A DNA stretch of 64,000 nt from Asparagopsis taxiformis (taxonomy: Eukaryota; Rhodophyta; Florideophyceae; Bonnemaisoniales; Bonnemaisoniaceae): assembly GCA_030407315.1 (NCBI GenBank), contig JALQPE010000059.1, positions 62,001 to 126,000 on the forward strand, in the 5' to 3' direction. The notes under the pieces are model-generated. The model was not told where the DNA came from and made no database searches. It saw only the letters and a program-made list of their open reading frames with translations. Shown one piece after another: positions 36,186-45,874 of the stretch. The stretch's first letter is position 1. Every line of letters begins with the position of its first letter. The translations under genes and the position numbers were made by a program.

Positions 36186-39100
36186 CTATACCATCGTCAA
36201 GCTAACCGTCGTCTTTAGCAGCCGCCCCAGTTCCGCTAAACATCCCTGATGCGCAAATTCGCTGTCTTCGAACGCGCCACGCTCAATCATGTCATCCATG
36301 CTTTTCGCTTGCAGCGATACCGACCCAGCTGCTTCGAACAACGCAGTTGCTTTCAGTCGTTGACGCAGGTCGGTATCACTTGTGGATGATGCACGCTTCA
36401 GAATCGGCATCCAGAAATGCCCCTGTCGTTCAATACATCGTCTCCACACGTAATCTTCAAGTTGCTGCGCAGTGAAATCGTCCACCTCGGCAAATTGAAT
36501 CGCTTCAACAGCCAGAATTACATGCTCTGCCAGTTTGTGCGTTTCAACAGGTGCTTCATCTACGTACATTCGAATTAGTTCATCGCTGGATAGCACCGCC
36601 TCAGAACCTGGTGCAATTCGATGTTGCAGTCGGCTTAGATGCAGCTTTCCATTCACGTAGCTTTCTGCATTCGCAAGTTCCATCGGCATATCAATCTCAT
36701 TCCGACTATGCGCAAGAATTGCAAGCTTGGCTATGCTGTTCAACGTGTGTGCATTCATAGCCGACTTCTTCTTGCCTGGTATTGAAATCTTCTTGGTTTG
36801 ATCCACCAAGCATTCTGCAGCTGCTGCCATATTCCCGATGGATATCCAATGCAACCATGCCAAATTCGACAAACCCCTCCGCTCAGTTCTGAAATAGTCC
36901 GACAACAAGTTCTCGAGCCGTCTAGAACGCGCATACGTCTTCGTCACGCCACCAGCGGTAGCATTTGAGGATCGCCCTCGAAGGAGAAGATGCAGCTCCC
37001 CTCGCTCTTCCAACCATTCAAACGCAAAATATGCAAACTCATCACCAAAACTTTCCAATGAGTTCTCCATAAACGCATCAAAGTTTGCTGCCGAAACTCG
37101 CAAGGAAAGCATTGTTCCGTAGTCCCCATATTTTTCAGCCAACCGGAACGCATCCTCGTTTAGTGAGCTTTTCCGCAACAGATCAAGAGCAGATCGTAAT
37201 TCATGTCTCCATTCGCTCAATTCGCGCCTCATATCAATCCTTCTTCTCTTCTGGGGAGTCATTTGCATCTTGTCTTTCGTTGCACCAGGGCCCCCTGCAG
37301 TTTTCGTGGATTCATCCGCACTAAGACGTCCGCAACAGAGCAGTTCGTCGACAACGAGAGCAGCGTTTCTCATGATTAGTTTTCTCTCTGTTTGACGAAT
37401 CTTTCCACCAACCTCCAATGCACATTCAGCGATTTTGAAGAGAACCATTCTACATGAGGCCATATCACACAGCCAATTTTTCACCCCCTTCAAACCGTTT
37501 GGACCGTTCTCCAATAGATTTGCGTGTTCTTGGCGCGCTTCACTCGAACCTTGTACGACTGCAATTGCTGCTGCACAGGCCACTAGAATGATGGTCCGCG
37601 CCCCCAGCCGGTATGACTCTCCTTCAACAGCTACGTTGTCATCTGCCACATTCTGATTCGATTGCAACTTTGTTAAGGCCTCTGACATGGCCTGCTCGAG
37701 CGATGGAAGGAATTTTTCAAATTCATACGGATGCCTGTAAAGAGTAGTAGCTTCGTCCACGCTAGACACTCGCTTCGCTCCCACCACCCCCTCAGCGGCT
37801 CTTTGCAACGCTTTGTGTAGAACATTTGGAACGTCGACCTCTGCATCCTGGTCGGCCTGACCATCAAGACCAGGAATGGACATCACACTGCTTTTGATAG
37901 CGTCACTACCCATCATGGAACTCGATGCCGCGTCATTGAAACGTTGAGAGAACTTTCCACTGGCCTGTGCATTCTCAAGATCACGAATTCGGCGCGCAGC
38001 AGCAAGTTTCTCGCCATCTGTCACTACAGAATACCGTGAGGATACTTTGATGGCATCCCATATGCGGTCGTCAGTAGTGGAAGGGGCATCCGGCCTAACC
38101 TCGTTGAAAACTTCAGAATCGGAAAGAAGTTTCATATACAAAAGATGCTGCTGATATTTCTTCTCGAGCTCAGTATCAACCAACAAGGACATTGGGGCCT
38201 TGTCCGGATCTTGATCTGATGTGATAATCTTCCTGCTGATCGATTCAACAGTATCACTCAAAGCCTCTTCAAGATCGAAACCATCGGCCTCAAGAGAATT
38301 TACTAGCCCTTGAAGACTGGCCTTTGCCGCTCCACGTTGATCAGCGCAATATTGCAAGAAACCCCTCCACAGTACATCAGAAACATCTGATAGGGCACCT
38401 TGCGTGGAAACCACATGTTCTTGATCCAGGCTAATTGGAGCCGGAACAGCTGAAGAGGCGAGCCAAACACCTCCTGAATGTAGACATGCAGCGACACCAC
38501 CCGTGACTGCGGCTTCTGCAAGACCATATGAAGCATCTACTACGCACAAAATGTTCAGGTTGGAGTCGAAACTAGTGCTCCCTTGCACTTGCCCTTCAGA
38601 GGAAACACCCCTGGCCACAGACAGCCATGCTAGCATGTTATTGCGCCCAATGTATAAATAAGCTATATCTCCAGAGACAACCATAAAGCACTTAGATTCT
38701 TGTTCTTCAACGGACCCGTCATTCAACGGGATCTCCAGTTCAGTCCTCGCCGGAACTCGATCTTCCGATCTTACATCGAAACATACAAGCATTCTTCCAA
38801 AATCGGCCTGTACACGACTCTCTATGAGGAGAACAAGAGTATCGTCTGTCGTCATTCTGGCGCTCAATACAGATTTGTTTGCATCACGCCCGCCCACAAA
38901 CTCAAATACATTGAAGAACCATTGCATACCTTCAGTACCCCAACGCTCCACATCACCACCTTTGCGGACAATAACTGCAGCGGGAGCGCTTGCAACTGAC
39001 CCACTGCCCACAATCTCATAAGGGCCAGTGCCCTGCTCAAAGTCTAAATTCCTGGATCCGACCCCACCACCGATCGAGCGTAGAGCCGAATAGAACATAG

Positions 39101-39740
39101 ATCCAAGTCGAAGCGAGTTTCTTTCAGAACTGTACGAAGATTTTCTGGCTGTATCCTGATGGTGCAGTGGGGCAACCGTCAACCCACCTGACGCACTCGA
39201 AGTTACCAATGCTGCACTCCCTCTGGATCCGAACACAAACAAGTGCTGGTCAAAGCCCTCGACATTGGAATGGACCATATGCAGTGCCGCGCAGGGCAGC
39301 GAAGACTCGTGGCCAACCGATTGCACCAGCGAGTTTGCAACTCGAATTTCGTCGCATTTGAAGGCGTCCGCGACTGCGTCCGACGGCTCTCGGACAGGGA
39401 TATCTTGATATATACGTAGGACACCCTCGTGTGACAAACAGGCAATGGTGAGAAATTGCACCGAGTCGCATTCGATTTCGGAAAGCCAGGCGACGAGAGC
39501 AGGTGGCGAAGGACTGGGAACGGACGAGTTGGAGGGTGGAAGTGGGATCGGGATGGCGTCCAAACTTGAGCCTGCTGCGATGGCAAAGACGAGTGCACGT
39601 TCGGATATAGCCGATGCTACTATAGCGTAGCCGCCGACTGCTGCACATGTCAATGGGATGGAGTTTTCAAGCGCATCGACCACTACATCCTCCACCTCAC
39701 CTGGATAGTCCGTCTGTGCAAAACGGGCGGATGCAGACAT
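36186..39740 (-). CDS. NUP133: Nucleoporin Nup133
   Basis: 1184 residues from ATG 39740. The open frame extends upstream to 39878 without another ATG. The N-terminal half reads as a beta-propeller (short strand-rich repeats, DVERWGTEGMQWFF); the C-terminal half is alpha-helical with the family's late segment LSNLAWLHWISIGNMAAAAECL followed by ..LNSIAKLAILA. Nup133 belongs to the Nup107-160 Y-complex scaffold of the nuclear pore. Assigned by overall pattern rather than a short signature, so moderately sure. It lies 145 bases from the convergent Dsc3-like gene. Confidence 0.72.
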   Translation of the reverse strand: MSASARFAQTDYPGEVEDVVVDALENSIPLTCAAVGGYAIVASAISERALVFAIAAGSSLDAIPIPLPPSNSSVPSPSPPALVAWLSEIECDSVQFLTIACLSHEGVLRIYQDIPVREPSDAVADAFKCDEIRVANSLVQSVGHESSLPCAALHMVHSNVEGFDQHLFVFGSRGSAALVTSSASGGLTVAPLHHQDTARKSSYSSERNSLRLGSMFYSALRSIGGGVGSRNLDFEQGTGPYEIVGSGSVASAPAAVIVRKGGDVERWGTEGMQWFFNVFEFVGGRDANKSVLSARMTTDDTLVLLIESRVQADFGRMLVCFDVRSEDRVPARTELEIPLNDGSVEEQESKCFMVVSGDIAYLYIGRNNMLAWLSVARGVSSEGQVQGSTSFDSNLNILCVVDASYGLAEAAVTGGVAACLHSGGVWLASSAVPAPISLDQEHVVSTQGALSDVSDVLWRGFLQYCADQRGAAKASLQGLVNSLEADGFDLEEALSDTVESISRKIITSDQDPDKAPMSLLVDTELEKKYQQHLLYMKLLSDSEVFNEVRPDAPSTTDDRIWDAIKVSSRYSVVTDGEKLAAARRIRDLENAQASGKFSQRFNDAASSSMMGSDAIKSSVMSIPGLDGQADQDAEVDVPNVLHKALQRAAEGVVGAKRVSSVDEATTLYRHPYEFEKFLPSLEQAMSEALTKLQSNQNVADDNVAVEGESYRLGARTIILVACAAAIAVVQGSSEARQEHANLLENGPNGLKGVKNWLCDMASCRMVLFKIAECALEVGGKIRQTERKLIMRNAALVVDELLCCGRLSADESTKTAGGPGATKDKMQMTPQKRRRIDMRRELSEWRHELRSALDLLRKSSLNEDAFRLAEKYGDYGTMLSLRVSAANFDAFMENSLESFGDEFAYFAFEWLEERGELHLLLRGRSSNATAGGVTKTYARSRRLENLLSDYFRTERRGLSNLAWLHWISIGNMAAAAECLVDQTKKISIPGKKKSAMNAHTLNSIAKLAILAHSRNEIDMPMELANAESYVNGKLHLSRLQHRIAPGSEAVLSSDELIRMYVDEAPVETHKLAEHVILAVEAIQFAEVDDFTAQQLEDYVWRRCIERQGHFWMPILKRASSTSDTDLRQRLKATALFEAAGSVSLQAKSMDDMIERGAFEDSEFAHQGCLAELGRLLKTTVSLTMV

Positions 39741-40176
39741 GTTGAATGCTATCCAATTAGAGGAAGTCAGAAAGTCGAGCGGCGGAAGATTCTGGCGGTG
39801 TAGTGGCGGATGATGGTCGGGTGGCAAGGTACGATGGGATAGGCCTGATGTGCGTTGGGTCCAGGCTTTGAAATTCAAACGTGGGGAAAAATAAATCCAT
39901 AATTTGTGAGCTTGATCCGTTTGATCTATGGAGGAAATAATTGCAGAATCGTACTTGTGTTTGCTAAGCTGTCGTGGGCTTATTACGCAGCCCGTTTCGA
40001 TCTCTTACGCTAATCATGTAATGGACTATAGTGGAAAACTATATACGCAGTAGACAGTAGATTCCAGACGGATATTGGTATTTCCCTAAACCTGAAGATA
40101 AGGTCAAAGTGCCAGCAACAGGATCAATTGGGTTCAGTTTGTGGTGCACTGTTCTCCTACCTTATCCAGCATTTGG
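39741..40176. other. Intergenic region, Nup133 / TDP2
   Basis: 436 bases between the Nup133 start and the TDP2 stop on the same strand. AT-rich, no ORF, repeat or RNA gene recognised; presumably the Nup133 promoter and TDP2 3' end. Confidence 0.5.
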
Positions 40177-41202
40177 TCAATCTGAACACTCTAATTCAAA
40201 ATACAGTCCCCAGTGATCGCTAATAAACTTTCCACACGACAACCGTTCCTTCCCAAGAAGTTGGAACTGCGTGACCTCCATTTCAAGTTGCTCAGGGGCC
40301 ATGAGAAAAGCACGGTCATATCTGGAATATGGTCGAAATTCCGCCTCCATCTGCAGGTTATCGTTCTTCCTCGTGTCCCAAGTATATTGCTGTTCAGGAT
40401 CGGCACCAGCAGCCAGCCATGCATCGATAAATTTTCTCTCGACTTTTCTCTTCTTCTTCGAGGGCTCCGTCGCAACCCGTCTATTCTCTTCAGCGGCTTT
40501 CGTCTTATACACGTCCTTTGCCGAAATTTCTTTCTCACGTAGGTTTGTGTCGCCGGCAAAGATCGTAACAAATCCTTCTAAAACTTTTGATCTGTGCATA
40601 TCAAGTATCTCTGTAAATTGGTCCCTCCGTCTTGTAGTGCCTTGCTGAAGCGATTCGAGATGACTGGTTGTTACAGCTATTTTCAACGAAGAACGCGTCT
40701 CGAAAAGTAACGAGATAAAACCACGTCCCATTTGAGAAGTTGGGAAGAGATGCGTGATATACTTTTCTGTGTCTTGCTTGAAGCAATTTTGTTTCAGGAG
40801 GGCAACGGAGAAATACGGCAGTTCTTCCTCCCAGGACGGATCGATGATAAGATCATAGTTGGGGGACTTGTCTTTCACTTCAGGTTGAGATTTGTCTTCG
40901 TCACTCTCTGCACAGACAGGGTTGGTGCATTGAAGACTGCGGATCCTTGGCAAGGACTTTGCGGTAACTTCTTGGAGCAGAACTACGTCTGGTTTCTTCT
41001 GGCGAATTATCTGCAGTAGTGCATGAACACGTGGTGCAATTGGAAGTGTGTCCATGTCAATATTCCAGGAGAGCACTGAGATACTGTGTTTCATGTTTGG
41101 CTGTTGGACTGGCGATATAGAGGAACAGATGTGCGGTGGGTAGGATGGCGTTTTCTGATGAAATGCTACGTAACTGAAGGCAACCTGACCAGTGGGTTCC
41201 AT
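40177..41202 (-). CDS. TDP2: Tyrosyl-DNA phosphodiesterase 2-like (TDP2)
   Basis: 341 residues of the exonuclease-endonuclease-phosphatase fold. All four TDP2-type motifs are visible: SVLSWNID (TWN-like), VVLLQEV (catalytic Glu), FAGDTNLRE (Asp/Asn) and a final ISDHWGL (Asp-His). TSHLES, just after the substrate loop, is also conserved. TDP2 removes trapped topoisomerase II from 5' DNA ends. A UBA domain, present in animal TDP2, is not seen. ATG 41202 gives a 36-residue lead; ATG 41094 (MKHSISVLSWN) is an equally possible start. Confidence 0.88.
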   Translation of the reverse strand: MEPTGQVAFSYVAFHQKTPSYPPHICSSISPVQQPNMKHSISVLSWNIDMDTLPIAPRVHALLQIIRQKKPDVVLLQEVTAKSLPRIRSLQCTNPVCAESDEDKSQPEVKDKSPNYDLIIDPSWEEELPYFSVALLKQNCFKQDTEKYITHLFPTSQMGRGFISLLFETRSSLKIAVTTSHLESLQQGTTRRRDQFTEILDMHRSKVLEGFVTIFAGDTNLREKEISAKDVYKTKAAEENRRVATEPSKKKRKVERKFIDAWLAAGADPEQQYTWDTRKNDNLQMEAEFRPYSRYDRAFLMAPEQLEMEVTQFQLLGKERLSCGKFISDHWGLYFELECSD

Positions 41203-41619
41203 TGGAGTAGGAATAGAACTGGAGCGGTGGATTGTAGATCATATTGGATACGTGGCCATACATATCTTGTATCTTGGTGCTAACCGGCTGTTTCCTCAAG
41301 AAATCTGAAAAAAAATTATACTCAGAAAAATAGTGGCGTTCAAATTTGAATTGAATTTATGTGGCATTACATATCCTGCAGGCGTGATCTGACTCAAATA
41401 TCTTGCCGCAACTGCCATTGCCATCGCCAAGTATGCTTGTTTCTTTCATGCCATGCAAACACATGTGTTTGCTGGACAATCTACCCCTGCCGAGAAGCCC
41501 AACTGCGTCAGAGTGACGCCATTGTTGCTAGTAACCGAAGCAGTTGCACGCGCACACAATGTTGATATAATCATAGGCAAAACAGCTGGTTGCTCCTGTA
41601 CAATAAGTGTTAAAATCGC

Positions 41620-42498
41620 CTACGGCATCTGTGCTAGTCCAGCTTGCTGTAGTTTGAGTCCATAATGGGGAATAGGTGCTAAAGGTGCCGTCGTCCACCA
41701 ATTCTTGGTCGGTTGAATTTTGCCGTCACGCGCCTCGTCAATCTCCTGACACAACCTGTCCAAAACCTGTCCGCGAATGCCGAGTGCGTCAAACTTGAGC
41801 CGTCGTTCCTTTGGGTCATGTTTCACAAACACGACTTTCCGAACAGTCTCCGGCGCTGCAATCATCTTCACAGCAGCCCATAGCGATTGAAAAACATAAG
41901 GCGCATCATAAATCACCGCATTGCCCAGCCGTTCCGGATAGTGGTCCGCAAACAGCGACAGAACATGCTTAGCATTTGACGGCGACATGTCCGCTCGACT
42001 AAACGCATGAAAATCCATCACCCATATCATCTGATGCAGCGAGTGATTGTCGAACAGTTCCTCCATGCACCACAGCATGTGCTGAACGACCGAGGCGGTG
42101 CGGCGGTCCTGCACGTCGAAATTGGAGTACATGAGCGGCGAGACGTCCGCATGCGTCGGCTTGGCGTCGGAGGTGACCGGCGCGATGGCGCCGATCGGGT
42201 AGAAGGAATGGCTGCGCGGACGCGCCGCACAGTGTTCGCACGGCACCAACGTTCGTGTGCGACGAAATTTCAGCGTGTTGGCGAGCATTTCCGCCGCGAG
42301 TGTGGGCGAGTGATTGCGCGCGCGGAGATAGCGAACCACGGTGCTATCCGTCAGGAAGGCCGCATCGTCCGGTGTCGTCGCGACTAGCTGCTCGAGATTG
42401 GCGCGTACGGTTTTGATCTGCTGCTGCTCCTCTGGCGTGGCGGGGACGGTCTGGATGGATTGGATAGGCGGTTTGGGTTTGGTATACGACTTGAACAT
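41620..42498 (-). CDS. CRAL-TRIO (Sec14-like) lipid-transfer protein
   Basis: 292 residues. An N-terminal CRAL-TRIO-N helical segment (STVVRYLRARNHSPTLAAEMLANTLKFRR) is followed by the lipid-binding SEC14 fold: VMDFHAF, HVLSLFADHYPERLGNAVIYDAPYVFQSLWAAVKMI and VRKVVFV. The paired YPERL...I motif forms the floor of the pocket in Sec14 proteins. They exchange phosphatidylinositol and other lipids between membranes. No GOLD or other extra domain. About 415 bases separate its stop from the TDP2 start. Confidence 0.9.
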   Translation of the reverse strand: MFKSYTKPKPPIQSIQTVPATPEEQQQIKTVRANLEQLVATTPDDAAFLTDSTVVRYLRARNHSPTLAAEMLANTLKFRRTRTLVPCEHCAARPRSHSFYPIGAIAPVTSDAKPTHADVSPLMYSNFDVQDRRTASVVQHMLWCMEELFDNHSLHQMIWVMDFHAFSRADMSPSNAKHVLSLFADHYPERLGNAVIYDAPYVFQSLWAAVKMIAAPETVRKVVFVKHDPKERRLKFDALGIRGQVLDRLCQEIDEARDGKIQPTKNWWTTAPLAPIPHYGLKLQQAGLAQMP

Positions 42499-43001
42499 AG
42501 TGGGGAAGATGAGGCAGGTGGTGGAACGCTAGACTTGGTGTAGCCAATTATGGTTTGGACTGGTGTTAAGTATCAGTTTAGGATCAGTAGGAGACCAGGG
42601 CCTCGCGATTTTTAAGCTGACGTGGCAGGAGGAGTGTGTGATATCACATGTTTGAATGGTCATCTTCGAAGACACAACGTTCAGGTCTTTGCTTACGCAC
42701 TGTTCCATCCGCTCGATGCTCATTGGTCGGTTTGTAGTTTGCAGTTGGCAAAATTAGCATATGTGTTCCTTGCCGCTTCCGAATTGTCTGCAATCTAGCA
42801 ATAGCTTTAGGAGTAATTAACTTTTTTTTTCAATTGATTCCCTCTACTTTCAATTCTGTACATCTGATCAAAATGCAAACACAATGAATTGCGCCAAAAG
42901 AATCCCATAGATTCCTTTCCCCTATCAACGCCTCTAAACTGTGAATCTGTCTCGGCCTCCTCATCCCGTTCGCGACTCCGAGTTGCACGCCCCGTCTCCA
43001 A
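42499..43001. other. Divergent intergenic region, CRAL-TRIO / RAD51
   Basis: 503 bases between head-to-head genes. Contains an AT-rich core with a run of nine or ten T at about 42823 and no supported ORF or RNA gene. Confidence 0.5.
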
Positions 43002-44009
43002 ATGGCACAAGCACAACAAGTTTACGAGGAAGAAAATGCTGAGGCAGCCGGACCGCTTCTCGTCGAGCGGCTGGAGGAGCTCGGCGTGTCAGCAACGGAC
43101 ACTAAAAAGCTGCGCGAAGCCGGTTTGATGACGGTCGAATCGGTGGCCTATTCCACCAAGAAGCGTCTCATGGCTGTCAAAGGCATCTCCGAAACAAAAG
43201 CAGACAAGCTCATCGCCGAGGCCGCCAAGCTCGTTCCCCTCGGCTTCTGCACCGCCGCCGAATATCACCAGGTACGAGAGGCGCAGCTGTCACTGACGAC
43301 CGGGTCGTCCGAACTCGACACCCTGCTAGGTGGCGGTATTGAAACAGGGTCCATTACCGAGCTGTTTGGCGAGTTCCGAACAGGCAAGACGCAGCTCTGT
43401 CACACGCTAGCAGTCACCTGTCAAATGCCCATTGAACAGGGCGGTGCCGAGGGTAAGGCACTCTACATCGATTCGGAGGGGACCTTTCGACCAGAGAGAT
43501 GCAAGGCAATTGCGGAGAGATTTGGTCTTGATGCCGATGAAGCGCTGGAAAACGTCTCGTTTGCACGCGCGTTCAATAGCGACCATCAGATGCAATTGTT
43601 GCAACAGGCTTGCGCATTGATGGCTGAGACGCGTTACGCGCTCGTCATTGTGGATTCTGCTACCGCCTTGTACAGGACAGATTTTTCTGGGCGTGGCGAA
43701 CTGGCCGCTCGGCAACAACATATGGGTCAGTTTTTGCGCGCGTTACAGCGCATTGCTGATGAGTTTGGATGTGCAGTGTTGATAACTAATCAGGTCGTGG
43801 CACAGGTTGACGGTGGTGCCATGTTTGCAGTTGATCCGAAGAAACCGATCGGTGGTAATATCATTGCGCATGCCAGTCAGACGAGATTGTCACTGCGGAA
43901 GGGTAGAGCGGATACTAGAATCTGTAAGATTTATGACTCGCCTAATCTACCGGAAGCTGAGGCGACGTTTAGTATTAGTGAAGGCGGCATTACAGATGCG
44001 AGCGATTAA
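43002..44009 (+). CDS. RAD51: RAD51 recombinase
   Basis: 335 residues, the usual RAD51 length. An N-terminal helix-hairpin-helix domain (about 22-85: [30 protein letters not shown]) is followed by the RecA core. Walker A is GEFRTGKTQ (123-131), the eukaryotic RAD51 form; Walker B is LVIVDS. L1 and L2 DNA-binding loops are present, with [19 protein letters not shown] and [10 protein letters not shown]. The C-terminus has [16 protein letters not shown]. It forms the strand-exchange filament in homologous recombination. Single exon, 64 bases from the convergent prefoldin gene. Confidence 0.97.
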   Translation: MAQAQQVYEEENAEAAGPLLVERLEELGVSATDTKKLREAGLMTVESVAYSTKKRLMAVKGISETKADKLIAEAAKLVPLGFCTAAEYHQVREAQLSLTTGSSELDTLLGGGIETGSITELFGEFRTGKTQLCHTLAVTCQMPIEQGGAEGKALYIDSEGTFRPERCKAIAERFGLDADEALENVSFARAFNSDHQMQLLQQACALMAETRYALVIVDSATALYRTDFSGRGELAARQQHMGQFLRALQRIADEFGCAVLITNQVVAQVDGGAMFAVDPKKPIGGNIIAHASQTRLSLRKGRADTRICKIYDSPNLPEAEATFSISEGGITDASD

Positions 44010-44073
44010 CATATACTATCTCAATTCATAGTCTTTGCTCGTTTACAATCGCATATATTTCAATCACGATGTC

Positions 44074-44672
44074 CTATGACGCATTCTTCTTCTCAGCATC
44101 AGCGACCTTTCGTTGCAACACAGCTGTAACCGCTTCAAGCTGTTGTCGTTTCTGCGTGTGAACCTGTGTCGCCTTGTCCGTCTCATCTTTCAGCAAGCCG
44201 GCGCGTCGCGCAAAGTGCTGCTCAGCAGCACTGGGGGATTTCTCAACGAAGAATCCCGTGCCAATATCGATCAGAACTTTGTCGCAATCCTTCACTTTCC
44301 CAGGGACATATATGGAGCTTGTTAGTGGCACCATCACATCGTTTCCCTTTGACATTGAGCTAATCTGCGCAGCATTCTCCTTGCTCGCCGTCAGTCTCGC
44401 CACAGCGCTGGACAGTTGTGACAACGAACTTGTGATCATTTCCACTTCGCGCTGCAGATCTGCTTGTAGACGCTCCAATTGCTCTATTGGTAGATTACCC
44501 AACGGCACCGTGCCACCCGGTGTCTCCACGGACGCTTCACCTCGACGCTGTAGCAGGCACGTGTAGAGTTGTTATTGTTAGATGAGTATACAAGTACGCT
44601 ATGGCGTCATTCACCCCCATTCGCCTTCAATCAGCAAACTAGTTTCTTCCCTGCGCAACTTACCACCACCAT
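44074..44672 (-). CDS. PFDN5: Prefoldin subunit 5, two exons (9-nt first exon)
   Basis: The recognisable frame has no ATG: the first candidate is GTG at 44529 and a TAA lies further upstream. The gene is reconstructed with exon 1 at 44672-44664 (ATG GTG GTG), intron 44663-44548 (116 nt; GTAAGT donor, CTAAC branch-like motif, CTACAG acceptor) and exon 2 at 44547-44074. The protein is about 160 residues with two coiled-coil helices flanking the hairpin VPLTSSIYVPGKVKDCDKVLIDIGTG, diagnostic for PFDN5 of the hexameric prefoldin that delivers actin/tubulin to chaperonin. The intron is inferred from splice signals plus frame. Divergent from RRF. Confidence 0.85.
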
Positions 44673-44904
44673 GTCTGCGTATTTCGTAACAGCAAGGGAA
44701 GTCGAACTCGGCAAATCTCGTGTCGGTACAAGTGAACCTCTGCAAACAAGTACAAGTTGAGATGTCACGGAAACGCGGCATCACGAAAACGAAAAAATAT
44801 ATTTTTTTGATCCGATGCTAATCAATCGTCGCACGACGTGAATGTACTGAAATCAACCCTGACGCTGTCCACACCAGTGCATCCCTCTGCCAATTCGTCG
44901 AGAG

Positions 44905-45760
44905 ATGTGGACACTAACCCAGATCTCGCTCCGAGCTGGTACACATCTAGCCCGGCAGAACGCCCGTGTGCAATGTCGCACAAAAAAGAAACGGGCAGCA
45001 GTATCTGACAGTCGGGAAGCATCCACAATAGATGCGTCAGAGGCAGTTGATCTTTCCAAATATGAGTCAAGCATGGGCAGGGCAATCGAAGCTCTAAGCA
45101 GTAGTCTTTCGCGTCTTAGAGTCGGTGGTGCGACCCCAGGACTTCTCGATGGTACGTGAAGGGTTTGAATTGAAATTGACGCATGCGTATCCATATAATC
45201 TGACACGATTGCTAATGCTCGTTCGTTTTCAGGCGTTAATGTCGAGGCATATGGTGCGAAAACAGCATTGCAGAATGTGGCGCAAGTTTCTGTCCGGGAT
45301 GGACGTACATTGATTGTAAATATGTTCGATGAGACGACAACGGGTGCTGTGGAGAAGGCAATTCGAGCAGCGGGGCTCAATTTAAATCCTGTGCCTGACG
45401 GACAGGGAAAATTGAAAGTTCCGGTACCGAAGGCTAGTCTTGAAACACGCGAGTCGATGAGAAAGGTACGTTGGGATTGGTTGACGATAGAATTGCAGAG
45501 AATTGGGGTGTGTTCTATGTACTGACTGGATGTTACTGTGAATTGTACAGTTGGCGAATAAAGATGCTGAAAACGCACGGATTTCAACACGACAAGTCCG
45601 GCGGAAAGCGATGGATGCTATTAAATCGGTCAAAGATGGTTTGGCAAAAGATGAGGTAAGAAGAATGGAGAAGCAAGTTCAGAAATTGACGGATCACCAT
45701 GCAAACCTCATTGACGATATGCTAGAAAAGAAAGTTAAATCAATTGAAAGAGATTCGTAG
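44905..45760 (+). CDS. Organellar ribosome recycling factor (three exons)
   Basis: Exons 44905-45151, 45233-45465 and 45551-45760 splice in frame to 229 residues. Introns are 81 nt (GTACGT...TTTTCAG, CTAAT) and 85 nt (GTACGT...GTACAG, CTGAC). RRF landmarks cross the junctions: YESSMGRAIEALSSSLSRLRVGGATPGLLDG then VNVEAYG; IVNMFD; ESMRK then LANKDAENARISTRQVRRKAMDAIK; VQKLTD..N..ID at the end. The first 40 residues are Arg/Ser/Thr-rich with almost no acidic residues, fitting an organelle presequence. RRF splits post-termination ribosomes. The 5' end could include another exon upstream. Confidence 0.88.
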
Positions 45761-45874
45761 ACGAACTCGTCTTCTCCAACACAACACAAGACTGTTTGCT
45801 CTACAATTTTCACAATATCCTCCGTATAGCAATTCTAACTTTCATCGAATGAACGAACAACTTATTCCTCAAAA

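Noticed and set aside
39741..39878. N-terminal extension of Nup133
   Set aside because: The extended frame begins with TTG and contains no ATG before 39740.
44671..44760. 30-codon plus-strand ORF as a first exon of RRF
   Set aside because: It is antisense to the PFDN5 start exon and no convincing donor/acceptor pair links it to RRF in frame.
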